DNA of 64,000 nt from Salvator merianae (GCA_003586115.2 QVOM02000116.1:40368128-40432127); one strand, 5' to 3'; positions 26,801-37,660 are shown, numbered from the stretch's first letter. Notes: generated from the sequence alone by a model not told the origin. A program made the numbers and translations.

Positions 26801-27670
26801 GCAGCGCGCTCTCTCACTCCCGCCGCAGTCTGTCAGTCTGATGACAGACGGGGGGGGGGGATGAGAGAGAGGCGAGCGCCATCTGAAGCAGAGAAATCAA
26901 GGCGAAAAGGTCTTCCGTTCGCCTTGATTTATCTGCTTCCGATGGCGCAGCGCGCTCTCTCACTCCCGCCGCAGTCTGTCAGTCTGATGACAGACGGGGG
27001 GGGGGGATGAGAGAGAGGCGAGCGCCATCTGAAGCAGAGAAATCAAGGCGAAAAGGTCTTCCGTTCGCCTTGATTTATCTGCTTCCGATGGCGCAGCGCG
27101 CTCTCTCACTCCCGCCGCAGTCTGTCAGTCTGATGACAGACGGGGGGGGGGGATGAGAGAGAGGCGAGCGCCATCTGAAGCAGAGAAATCAAGGCGAAAA
27201 GGTCTTCCGTTCGCCTTGATTTATCTGCTTCCGATGGCGCAGCGCGCTCTCTCACTCCCGCCGCAGTCTGTCAGTCTGATGACAGACGGGGGGGGGGGAT
27301 GAGAGAGAGGCGAGCGCCATCTGAAGCAGAGAAATCAAGGCGAAAAGGTCTTCCGTTCGCCTTGATTTATCTGCTTCCGATGGCGCAGCGCGCTCTCTCA
27401 CTCCCGCCGCAGTCTGTCAGTCTGATGACAGACGGGGGGGGGGGATGAGAGAGAGGCGAGCGCCATCTGAAGCAGAGAAATCAAGGCGAAAAGGTCTTCC
27501 GTTCGCCTTGATTTATCTGCTTCCGATGGCGCAGCGCGCTCTCTCACTCCCGCCGCAGTCTGTCAGTCTGATGACAGACGGGGGGGGGGGATGAGAGAGA
27601 GGCGAACGCCATCGGAAGCAGAGAAATCAAGGCAAAAAGGTCTTCCGTTCGCCTTGATTTATCTGCTTCC
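23873..27670. repeat. 146-bp tandem array, 26 units
   Basis: Unit starts ('gatggcgc') fall at 23873, then at 24021 and every 146 bases to 27525. The first unit is 148 bases. By eye the 24 units from 24021 to 27524 are identical, including an 11-base G run. Each monomer contains two stem-loops. Hairpin 1 is 'gatggcgc' ... 'gcgccatc' with the loop near 'gtctgatga'. Hairpin 2 is 'gaagcagagaaatcaaggcg' ... 'cgccttgatttatctgcttc'. The first unit keeps an almost perfect hairpin-1 palindrome (nine C opposite eleven G), whereas in amplified units the left arm has changed to 'cgcgctctctcactcccgcc'. First and last units share 'aaggcaaaaagg' where central ones have 'aaggcgaaaagg'. Confidence 0.95.
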
Positions 27671-27885
27671 GATGTCTGCTGGCTGCCTCATTCACCCTAG
27701 GCTGTCAGCGCTCGCGCTGACAGCCTAGGGGGGTTGAGTCAGTGAGGGGAAGAGAAGGAAAATCAACGGGAAGGGAATCCCTCCCTTCCCTTGAATTTTC
27801 TGCACTTCCACTCGCTGCTGGCTGGCTGATTCACCCTAGGCTGTCAGCGCCAGCGCTGACAGCCTAGAGAGGTGAGACTTTGGCA
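27671..27885. repeat. diverged two-hairpin monomers flanking the array
   Basis: Two related units about 139 bases apart, each with the palindrome 'ccctaggctgtcagcg' ... 'cgctgacagcctag' (27695 and 27834). They are separated by a second hairpin, 'gggaagggaatccctccctt' with outer 'gaaaat' and 'attttc'. The alternation of two hairpins matches the 146-bp monomer although the sequence differs. They look like older cousins of the amplified unit. Confidence 0.7.
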
Positions 27886-28689
27886 AATTGCGAAGGTCCC
27901 GAAATACTTCGAAAAATTGAGGGACCTTCGCAATTCGCATTCGTGATTTCTGGTGCCCTTCGCATTCGATGCGAAGGGCACGGAATCACGAAATTCGATC
28001 GAAAATCGAATGCCACGAAGCTTCGTGCACACCCCTATTTTACCCTATCCTATCGCTAGGGTATTTGAAGAGCCCATTATATGCCTGCTGGGTGGCCTGT
28101 GGCTGTTTGTGGCGCAGGCTTATTTGTCCTTCAAGCCATGGGGTGCTCAATGAGTGGCATTCATTGGCTGTGTGAATGCAGGCTTTAACAGCTAAACCAC
28201 AAACAGCACTAGCAAGACATGGGGACAGCTTACATTTGATTTCTGCAAAGCAGAGAAAGTGAGGTAAAGTCAATCGAAAAACTTCATTTTTACCTGCCCA
28301 AACTGTGCTCTGGCATGGAAGAGGCCAGAATGTAGCTTAGACAGTGAAAAAGCAGCATCCAGTCTGCACCACAACCCTGCCATAACCCATCCATGAAAAG
28401 CAAAAATTCTAGAAGAATCCTGAAAGGTAAGCATACACCTACTGACATCAATCTCTTCAATTTTTTTTTTTTGGGGGGGGTGCCAACTTCAGTCTTCTTT
28501 CCAGCTTCCCTCAGAAGTATTCATTTATGTATTAGGGGGAGGATGAAAGCAAACACTTTTCATGGGACAGAAATTTTTAGAGTTGCAACACAGCAACACA
28601 ATATCAGGATTTGGCTAGGTGATCCCTGTGATCCCACTCCACAGTTCTAAGGTTGTATTCCACTAATAGCCAATATCCCAAGATAGGGT

Positions 28690-29145
28690 GAACCAACCCA
28701 ACCTGGGATTACCAAACTGTACCAAGCTGGGATCAGGTTGTTTCTAGCATGGGACAAGACAGTCTGCATTGGGATGGCCTGTCTTGCAACAGTTCTTGTG
28801 CCAGCTCCAAAGCCCATGTCAGCTTTGGAGCCAGTGGGGAGGGGGGCTTTGAATGCTTCTTTGGACCTTGCAGGGGGCCATTTCAGTGGCATGCCCTTTT
28901 GTGCCACCAAAAAGGTCTCCCCGAAGTATACCATGTCTCCCTGCTCTGTTATACTATCCCTAACATGTCAGTAGACCTCAGTGTCAAGATCTACAGGTAA
29001 ACTAGGGTGCCCTACTCCAATCTATAACTCCCTCCTGGGATGTTAGCAGGGGGAGAAGCTTCCTGTAATCCACACTAGTGTGTTGCATGGAACTCTCTAG
29101 ACCCCTTCTTATCACAGTACAATGTCCTTTGTGGAAAGGGTCTAT
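28690..29145. mobile_element. foldback MITE copy
   Basis: It shares 'gggacaagacagtctgcatt', 'ccagctccaaagcccatg' and a right end like 'tttgtggaaaggg' with 47435-47735. The interior pair 'ggccatttcagtggcatg' and 'gccaccaaaaaggtc' is the family hallmark. The ends are decayed. Confidence 0.5.
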
Positions 29146-30400
29146 GATTTCTTGAATCCATGTCCCTCTTCCTGATCCAGTTGGTGAAAACAGGAACACA
29201 ACTTACCCCTCTGCAGTTCATGAGCATTCGAACCATGCCTGTATTTTTCACATCTCATATTACTTTCTACCCAGTCTCAGTGGTGCAGCACTGAAACAAG
29301 CAAATGTAGGATACATGGAGCACTTAGAATTAATTAGTTAATATTTTTGGCACTGCTTGAAGATTTAAAATGGTCTAAAAACACCCACTATAATTTTTAT
29401 CACCCAATTCAATAGGGTTTCTCCCCCCTCTTTATGCTTCTAACACCTTGAATTTATTTATTTCTTAACATCTCAAACTGCTTCTATGTTATTAAGTTCA
29501 TTAAGTATCTCCTAGTCCTGCCATTTAAATATCTACAATGTTTCTGCATAATTACATTGTTTTGTATCAAAACACCCATTACGTTGCTGTGTGTATTAGG
29601 ATATGCATTCTGCTCATTTTGCTTTTTGGATAAAATAGTCTAACACTGTCCCTTTCATACCATTTACCTTGCTCTGCCAGCTATTATAGCTTTGCGGAAT
29701 AAAGAGCCTTGGATCCTTTTTACGAAACTAGGCCAATTTGATAATTCTTTCAAAAAATTAATTCCTCCACTTACTTTGGAGCTGATACAATTCCTAGGTG
29801 CAGAACCACTACATATACCAACATATTTATTTCCTTCTGACCGGCAGCAGTGACCCCCAAGGTTTACTAAAAGGAAATGACAGGTAGAGGTGTGCTTTCT
29901 TTTCTTTGTTTTAATAGCAAGGATAACTCTGGTAACTAATGACCTCACAGTCACTTGTTCCAGCTATGTGCCAGGCCCTTGCAACCAAGATGATGTTGGC
30001 ATAGCAGCACCCTATACATATGGGACTCTGAAGGAACTGGAGATGGGATGAGGCTGGGTTTTGAGACAACGTATTCAGTCCAACTGAATAGATCCTTTCA
30101 AATAACTGGACAGAGCAATCAACTGTCCAACTGTTCAAATGGACTGTTCCCCACAAGTGGATTGAGAAGATTGGATGGGACCTGGTCTGAAGGAAATGTC
30201 AATGTGCCTGTTCTCATACCTTGTGTGGAGTCTTTAAAAGAAAGAAGTAAAAAAATCCCCAGCTGTATTGCCAACTAAAAGCACCATTGATCAGTCTACT
30301 AAAGCACTCCATGTTCCTCATGCCAAAGACCAAAACATTTGAATCAGTTTGCAAAGCAGGCACAACATTTATCAGTCTTCAGAAACATTGGAGGTGACCC
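29146..30400. other. non-coding, no recognised feature
   Basis: AT-rich; no gene, RNA or transposon end was identified. Confidence 0.5.
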
Positions 30401-30435
30401 AAGCAAGCAAGCAAGCAAGCAAGCAAACAAACAAA
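30401..30435. repeat. (AAGC)n/(AAAC)n microsatellite
   Basis: A pure aagc run followed by aaac units, about 35 bases. Confidence 0.95.
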
Positions 30436-30855
30436 ATATATAAAGTACCCAGAAGCTATTTGCAAACTAAACACATCAATGGCCAGTTTGCAGAAGCATT
30501 CCAGATGATCTCAGCCACCAAAAGTCCTCAAAAAGGTTGAAAAGTGTTAGTTTTTAGAAGCTGTTCATCACCTGTTTGATCCTCACTGCCCCTTGTCCCT
30601 TTGTTCTTCATAATGTTTTATTGTTCCCCCTTTGCTTTGCCCAATCATAGCAATACAAGGAAGTAATCCCCAAAGTTACCTCCAAGAGGTCTGACGGTCA
30701 TAGACAGTTTGATTGTGGATAAGCATCAGAGGTGCTATTTTTTCAGGGCATGATTCCATACCCTGAATGGAGGTGCCACAATAAGTTACTGGAAACAGCA
30801 CCTCCTCCATGCATCCACAATGAAGCTGTCTCACTGGGTTAGTGTAAATACAGTC

Positions 30856-31015
30856 TTAGGCCGTTTCTGCACTGGGTCCTATTCCAGATTATATCCTGGA
30901 ATTGTGATCTGCTATCCACATGCTAGTGCAGATTGCTTAGTCGCACTAGCATGCAGATGGCAGGTTCCTATTCTGGGTATAATCCAGAATAAGGCCCAGT
31001 GCAGAATGGGCCCTA
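30856..31015. mobile_element. short foldback MITE, 154 bp
   Basis: The element spans 30859-31012, starts 'ggccgtttctgcactggg' and ends 'cccagtgcagaatgggcc', an 18-base inverted repeat with one mismatch. The flanks are 'tta' and 'cta', consistent with a 3-bp duplication altered at one base. The internal pair 'ccacatgctagtgca' and 'gcactagcatgcagatgg' matches the copies at 20340 and 59034. Confidence 0.7.
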
Positions 31016-31989
31016 GTCAGAAGTGAATGATCCATGACATAGATCCCTAGTTTACTTGATTTACCTCATCATATTTATATGAGTCAGAGCAAGATTACAG
31101 GTCCTGAAATGCAACTTTATGCAGCTATCAATTTATGATGAATTTATCTCAAAGTCCAACTGTTCTTAGCTGAATAAACTTAGCAATTACCAACTTCAGA
31201 AATTCCACAAAATGAAGAATTCCGCTAGGGCAGTAAATTGTTAGACACCTTCAAGACAAATCAGAAATACAACACTTAAGTTACAGCATCTCATTTTTTT
31301 CTTGGCATAATAATTCTAATGTCCCTACCTTTTAAATGCCAGTTTTAGCCCCAACCCCAGCTGTCAGATAGTCTCTTGAGTGTTCAAACATTGATAGTGT
31401 TACAATTAGCTTCATAGAATTCCTCTGAAGGAGAAGCAACAATATTCTTAATTTAAGATACATCATTCAGTAAAGCATATTGCAGACATTCTCAAAGGTG
31501 ACAGAAGTATCTTCCCCTCTTTTTTCTTTTTTGTCTTACTTGTCTCAGAATAATACGCCATGGTATGGAACAATGTAAGATATCTACTACTTCTGTTCAC
31601 TATTCCCTCAGGCACCATAATGAGCAAATGCTTGATAGATGTTCATTTCCATGAAACAGAGTGGGAAGTGAGAAGTGATATTATGATAGCAGCCTCACCT
31701 AAAACAACTGATATTTTTTAACAACCCAATCTTAAACATGTTAATTCCCATGGAGATAGATGTCACATGGAGCTTCCTGTTAAATTTACCTTAGAATGCA
31801 GCTTAAATACAGGGTTCTATTCTGCATAAAAATGAGAAAGTCAAAAAAGTATATCTTGTTTCAACATTTCCGTTCTACTTCAAGTTGAAGCATCAAAGAA
31901 GATGGCAATTTTTCCCAGCTCTCTACAAATACATGAAAATATTTTTGCAAAGTTTGAACCAATCCAAAGGCATGCATTTAGCCTAAATA

Positions 31990-31993
<4 letters not shown>
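31016..31993. other. non-coding, no recognised feature
   Basis: No coding frame or repeat was recognised. It precedes a long GT run. Confidence 0.5.

Positions 31994-32036
<43 letters not shown>
31994..32036. repeat. (GT)n microsatellite
   Basis: About 21 uninterrupted GT units. Confidence 0.98.
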
Positions 32037-32038
<2 letters not shown>

Positions 32039-32136
32039 CAAAGGGTGTACTTCTCTCCTATTTCTGAATACAGGGCAGGGATAAGAAAGAAAGGATCCTC
32101 TAGCTATTGACAAATTATGGCTGTGCCTCCTCTTAC

Positions 32137-32271
32137 CAATTAAAGCATCTGCTAACACATCTTCAGCTGTTGCATCTGCAGAAGCAAGACGGACCCCACA
32201 ACACACTGTTCCAGTGAAGGGCTCAAACATCATCTGAGACACCCTCAGGGCAAGGCACAATTTCCCACGCT
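32137..32271 (-). CDS. candidate single exon, product unidentified
   Basis: On the minus strand an open frame of 135 bases is bounded by a plausible acceptor ('catgctcttccag', ending just above 32271) and a strong donor (G then 'gtaagagg', just below 32137). The open frame enters in phase 1 and leaves in phase 1, so the exon would be symmetric (45 codons). The other two frames have stops. The peptide runs RGKLCLALRV, then a GTVCCGVRL stretch, then ATAEDVLADAL. This alternation of strand-like and helix-like segments recalls a ubiquitin-like or Ras-association fold, but I cannot assign a family. It is surrounded by intron-like DNA with no partner exon seen. It may be chance. Confidence 0.3.
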
Positions 32272-32280
32272 CTGGAAGAG

Positions 32281-34320
32281 CATGAGTACTGTATCACTTA
32301 GAGCATCCATGCTCCAAAATGGAATCTCAGGGTGCAATCAGGCATGCTTAAAGGGGCTGCCTTGAGAGAATTGGAATCAGGGAATTTTAACCCAACATGT
32401 GCCTTACCCCTAATGCCTGGGAGTGGGTGTCTCTCCCTCATACAGAAGCCAATAACACCTAGAGCATCTCTGTCTTTCAGTCACTTTGAGAGAAGACACA
32501 GAGGAGGGAAATGTAACCAACTGCAGCAAGGGAACAAATGCTGCTGGTGAACAACCAAACAGGGCCCAAGAAAGCTGGGCAGACAGCTGTCCAATCAGTG
32601 GTGAGCACTTGTTAGGAAAGTGTTGTCAGACTTCAAGATGAAGGAAGAGCAACATTTGGAAATATGAGGTAGGATTATTCTTTTAACTGTTTGAATGCCT
32701 GGGTTTTTTTGGTTTTTTGTGTGTTTTTTTGACAGCTATAGAAGGGGTGCATTTTCTAAAAGAGATGATTGGGGGGGGAAAAAAGCCTTGTCTAATAGCA
32801 CCCTAAGAGGCATCTTTCAATACTGCAAAAGAGGTGGTTTCACCAAGGCACTCATCCTCAGGCCTCTCCTCAATAATATGGAGTCATGGCCTCTATCTCT
32901 CATTACTGCTGACCACTGGCCATGCTGGCTGGTAGCTGAAGTCCAACAATTCTGGATAGCCACACATTCCCCTTATTGATGAACCCTTTCACTGGTTACC
33001 TCTCAACATATGCCCCCCTCCCAAATCTTCCACTTTTATGTAGCTGCCTCATCTAGGCAGGCAGACATACCTGGGAGAAGGGAGGGTTATATGGCCCAAA
33101 GAAGGAAAGGGAGAAAAAAAACCATCCAAACTGAGAGAAGAAACAGGTTTGATGTGTCGATTTTTATTCCTTCCTTCCTCTGTTTCTCCTGAGCAGTGAG
33201 AGTCAGTAAGGAGGGATATCACAAATGGAAACCCACGTCTTCCCCTGCACTGTATTTGTTGGTGCTGATGAATCAATTAATTTTGAAGCACATGTGCAGC
33301 CACACTGAAGCTTGAATAATCCCAGAGTGATCACAGGCTTTTTCAGCAGAAGAGTTGAGGACTTAACTTCACCTAACCATGGTAATGATGGGGAAGCTGT
33401 CTATTACACTCTGACTGCGCATATGGCCTTTGACCATGCAGCTGTCCTGGACACATCACCCAACCATCAAAGCACAATGGAACCATAGGTCTTAGTTGTG
33501 CATAGTTTCCAAAACAGAGGTGTTGCACAGAGTCACCAAGTGCTCCAGAGAGCCAACTTGAAGGACGCTAGGACACTTGGAAAACTGAACACATTGCATG
33601 GGCAAGCACAACATGGTGGCAAACCACATACTGGTCATACAGACCAAATACCAATTCAAGGAGTTATGTCTTGAGGAAGAATTAACTCAACCCCATCTAT
33701 GCAAGTACAAGTCCCACCTATGCAACCAATGGTCTTATTCCAACTGGGGATAGAGCGTTGTGGAACGGAGGCGATCCCATTGTAATAACTAAATGCAGGA
33801 ATAGCCTGATTTTCCATCTAATACTGAACAGTTTTGAGTTGTGCGGAGAGATGAGTAGGTTTTCAAGATCCACCCCGCAGGCCACCCAGAAGACTGATTT
33901 TTTGGCAGTCATGAGGTCATGATGTTATACATCCTCTGGAAATATATCTATCTATATATCTTAGATGAATTTTTGTTCCCTAGATCAAACTAATTGTCTA
34001 CAGTGCTCAAAACCTTGATTTTGTGGCAACTTGTATCCCAGGACTTGTAAATCTGGATATCTAAGGTATAGAAAAAATGAAAGAATGTGGACTTGGCTTC
34101 TGCTACAGAATTTAAGTTGAATACAGAGCACTGATATACCAATGTGATGCCAAATTGATATCTAATCTAAGATGATAAGGTTGCGGCATTTAGTTTTCAA
34201 AAGGTCAGAGGTATCCTGGAGATACAGATCTGAAGACAGTTAATGTAAGCCAATGCCCAGCAGAAAGAAAACAGTTGAAATTAAAACCACTTCTTAGCAG
34301 AAACTCTACCTGGATGCACA
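32281..34320. other. non-coding, no recognised feature
   Basis: If the exon at 32137-32271 is real, this would be upstream intron. No further splice-flanked frame was found. There are short T-rich and G-rich runs near 32705-32785. Confidence 0.4.
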
Positions 34321-34347
34321 TACAGACACACACACACAAACACACAT
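34321..34347. repeat. short (CA)n run
   Basis: An imperfect acacac tract of about 27 bases. Confidence 0.8.
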
Positions 34348-34582
34348 AAAGTCTATGATCTGTCATTCATCCTTTAACAATGCCATGTACTTAGTTAACA
34401 TAGTACCTCTACTTCTGTCTCCGATGAAGTCTCCATTTTCTGTAGTCCCATTTTCTCTCTGCTCTAATAGCAGATCCATGAAAACACAACTGTATATTTT
34501 GCTTCTGTTTTTTGACTAATCAAAGTCTGTTTAATCATCCATACCTGGACTTGATCATTTCAATCAAAGAAACCCAATTGTG

Positions 34583-34973
34583 GTGTATAGTAGAGATGTA
34601 CAGAAACTAAAAATTAAAGGTTTGGTTTGAATCAAACTTAACCTCATTGATTTTGGTTTGATCTAGAACCATGCTGAACCTAGAACCTGGTTTTAGATCA
34701 GACCTTGAACAGTTCACAGACTGTTCAAAGGTTAAAAAAAACTTTCAAAGTACACTAAAAGGCACTATTTAAAGAGCCTCATGGGATCAATTTAGATTAA
34801 TTCGAATCAAACCCAGTTTGACCTGGTTCAATCAAACACCCCTGGTTTGGACTGAATCAAACCAATGCCTTTCAAACAAAGATTGGTTCAGTTTCATTTG
34901 AACCAGGTTGAAGTAAACTGTTCAATTTGAACTGTCCTAAATTAAACTGAGTTTGCACATCTCTAGTGTATAT
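34583..34973. mobile_element. hAT-like MITE, 375 bp, 'ggttcaa' family
   Basis: The element spans 34591-34965 with ends 'tagagatgtaca' and 'tgcacatctcta'. The flanks 'gtgtatag' and 'gtgtatat' are an 8-bp duplication with one change. The interior is rich in 'ggtttga' and 'tcaaacc' words in both orientations, so much of it can fold back. It differs in sequence from the 15804 family although the ends are shared. Relatives lie at 57149 and 62487. Confidence 0.78.
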
Positions 34974-36129
34974 TCCACTTTGTTTCAATAATGTTCAAGC
35001 AAGCAACTGTGGCTAAAATGCTAAAGAATAGTTAACTGGTAATGGAAACAAAGGTTTCCAGTCACATCCTGGTGACTACCTCCTAGGAGAATAGATGGGA
35101 GACAGAGCTCAAACTTACTGAGATTCATTCCTATAATGAGAAACCCTAACTTAGGAGAGTTTAGAGAAGGTTTGCACATGGGATTATTCACGTACCAGTC
35201 TGCCCCTTGTTACGAGAACTCTTCCAGACAAGAGTTCTGAGTGTTCTCATGAACAAGAGCTTTTAGAACTCAGTTTGGTTTAACAGACTCTACACTGATA
35301 ACCAATCTGAAGGGAAAGGAACATAATCAGTACAACTGGAATACAATTCTATTTTATTAAAACACAGAATAAACCCAAATGAATCACTTTATTTACACAG
35401 ACACAAAGTAGCAATGGGAATTAGCAACACTGCAAAGCAACTCGAGCAGCAAAAGAAGCGTTTAATCAATCAAGAAGCAGTTCAGTAGAATTACAGTGCT
35501 AAGATTGAGAAGGAAAGACTTTGCCTTGATTGGAGGAGGGACAGTATTTTAGAGCCAATCAAGTGCCAAGAGTGCATGGGAAGATTAGTTCAATAGCTTA
35601 AAGCTAAGTGTTGAGATCTTCAGCAGTTGGGGAGTGGCAACTGAGCAGGCTGAACAACTCCCAGAATTAATTAAATCTCCATAATCCTCAGATGAATTCT
35701 TAACATCTCCCTCCATATGAAAAATTAATGAATCTCCCCAGTCATCATTTAGGACTTGGCTGCACCACCACCCTGTTTTGCATTGTAATGACAAGTTGTC
35801 TTTACCCTGACAAAGTACAAGAAAAGGGTCCTAGAATGGTTATTGGAAAGACTTAGGGCTCTGCTAAGTTGGTTCAGGGACTGCTCAGTTTAACTCTCCA
35901 CACGCAAAGTCTAGAGTCAGTCCAAGTTGTAATTGATGGCAATCAGCAGGGAAAAGGGGCCAGAAAGCCAAAAGGATAATCAGCTAATAATATGCCCTCA
36001 GACAAGCCAAGCAGGATGTTATAATTAGCTGATTAACACACTGAAGCCCAGCTAACTGTACCCAAACAGATGCTACTGCACCCTTAAGGTTGGGACATCC
36101 CAAATCTCTGCAGCAACAGGAAAGTTGTC
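34974..36129. other. non-coding; possible fragment of an unknown retroelement
   Basis: On the minus strand the segment near 35345-35400 has 'taataaaa'-type signals and 'taaataaagtg', which could belong to a terminal repeat or 3' UTR. No paired copy, primer site or coding region was seen, so it is left unassigned. Confidence 0.3.
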
Positions 36130-37295
36130 TGTTCCAGGGAAGACAGTGGAAATTATTATTAAAGATAAAGCCACCAAACATTTAAAAACACAGGCCTTAC
36201 TCATCCATAGCCAATGTGGCTTCTGTAAGGGAAAATCTTATCTAATCAATTTTCTCGAGTTTTTCAGAGTGTTAACAAACTTGTGCATAAGAGTGAGCCC
36301 ATAAACATATTCTACTTAGACTTCCAAAAAACTTTTGATAAAGTCTGGCTAGGTTTGCATTTACCTGACTGGAATTGTCAGGGCAGTCAGTAAGCAGGAC
36401 GATTAGGGCCATCTGTATGCTGGGTGTAGGAACATTCCCATTCCTGTCCAACAGCAAGTCAGCATGCAAGTGCCAGCGACATGATTCCTGGTCTCATGTC
36501 TAGATGTCAGTTGTCCTGCCCATCCCTAGTCATATCAGATGAGGGGACATTGTGTATGGTGTGTAAGCCTGAGGTGAACCTGGTAGGGAGGCCATACCCA
36601 GAAGCGTTGTGTTTGCACCATTCCCAGACCATTCCCAATGCTCAGCACGTAAGATACCTTTCAACTTGTCCACAGCAAATAAGGCTTGGGAATGGCTCGA
36701 AGCACCTCTGGGATGGCTGCAGCAGATCGCAGAGTGAACAATGCATTCCCATGATCCACCTGGAACTGTCTTTCAGGCAAGTGCAAAATGCCCCTCTCTC
36801 AGCAGAGACTTCTCCATAAGCTTAACAGTTATGAAACAAAAGGACAAGTCCTACTATGCATAAACAACTGGCTAAGGAATAGAAAACAGAAAGTAGGAGT
36901 AAATGTACATTTCAAACAATGGAGAGATGTAACAAGTAGAGTTCCCCAAGGCTCCTTCCTGGGAACAGTGCTTTTAAATATATGTATAAATGATCTGAAA
37001 CCAGGTGCAACCAGTGGAATAGCCAGGTTTGGTGATGACACCAAATTGTTCACGGTGGTAAATACAAAGAAAAAAAACTGTGAAGAGCTCCAAAGAGATC
37101 TCTGCATACTGAGGGACTGGGCATCAAAATGGCAGGTGCTGTTTAATGTAAACAAGAGTAAAGTGGTACACATTGGAGCTAAAAATCCTAACTACTCATA
37201 TACACTAATGGGACCAGACCTGACTGTGATGGACTAGGAGAGAGACCTTGGAGTTCTAGAAATAATTACAAAAGTTTTTAGTTCAGAGAAGGATT
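36130..37295 (+). mobile_element. Jockey-group LINE, reverse-transcriptase fragment (split)
   Basis: The reverse-transcriptase core is readable in two pieces. Piece one (36135-36345) covers the segment ending in 'YLDFQKTFDKV', the first catalytic motif. Piece two (36795-37235) covers 'GQVLLCINNWLRNRKQ', the 'VPQGS' motif and a 'FGDDTKLF' stretch where intact enzymes have F/YADD. The A-to-G change in that catalytic motif, a stop after the 'tvMD' phrase (about 37237) and the intervening insertion make it inactive. Its length is a fraction of a full ORF2. It has the same family features as the minus-strand fragment at 57376-57965. Confidence 0.85.
36348..36796. mobile_element. foldback MITE inserted in the LINE reverse transcriptase
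   Basis: The left end 'ggtttgcatttacctg' and the right end 'aggcaagtgcaaaatgccc' are inverted copies in the 'tgcac' family. The element interrupts the LINE reading frame between the 'FDKV' motif and the 'RLLHKLNSY' segment, which are adjacent in related elements. The interior holds 'ggtgtaggaacattccca' and 'gggaatggctcg', an imperfect inverted pair. Confidence 0.65.
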
Positions 37296-37660
37296 CACGA
37301 GCAAATAACTCTGCAGATAATTGTTGCTGAATCAGAACTCCCAACAATCCTCCTGTTGTGTACCTGTGAGAAGAGAGCATCACATGGCAAGAAGCAGTAA
37401 AGGGAGAAACAATTTCCCTTTTGCTGACTCACTCTTCCTCTGCCTCTCCACAGAAACTGCCAGTTACCTGTTCCTGTTGCTATAACTGCACAGTGAAAGC
37501 ATAGGCTTTCGTCAGCCATAGTTTCCAGAGCCAGGGGGTCAAAAACCTGGTCTTCTGCCTCAGTAGGTGTCTTGGACAAGTGAAAAACTGAAGATGAGCA
37601 GACACATGGGTGGGTTGCTTTTTCTTTTGTCTCGGGCTGCCTTTAGACGGCAACCTTGCA
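37296..37660. other. non-coding, no recognised feature
   Basis: Nothing identified. Confidence 0.4.

Larger units (their letters stand above)
23676..28045. mobile_element. 4.35-kb hAT-like composite element containing a satellite array
   Basis: The element spans 23684-28037. It starts 'tagggatgtgcacgaag' and ends 'cttcgtgcacacccct' plus 'a'. The termini pair over 17 bases with one mismatch. The flanking 8-bp direct repeat 'ttttaccc' (23676-23683 and 28038-28045) is perfect, so this looks like one insertion with a hAT-type duplication. Inside the ends, both arms are built of nested hairpins of 'cttcg/cgaag' words and differ from each other. The centre, 23873-27670, is a 26-unit tandem array. 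I found no transposase frame, so it is non-autonomous. A related one-ended copy lies at 40474-40710. Confidence 0.85.

Noticed and set aside
23873..27670. CRISPR array
   Set aside because: Units are contiguous with no variable spacers, and the context is vertebrate DNA with hAT termini.
31880..32260. 126-codon frame read straight through from the candidate exon
   Set aside because: Beyond 32137 it passes a strong donor and reads a GT microsatellite as alternating T and H; only the splice-bounded part is worth keeping.
34974..36129. endogenous retrovirus terminal repeat
   Set aside because: A few promoter- and polyadenylation-like words but no paired repeat, primer site or coding remnant.
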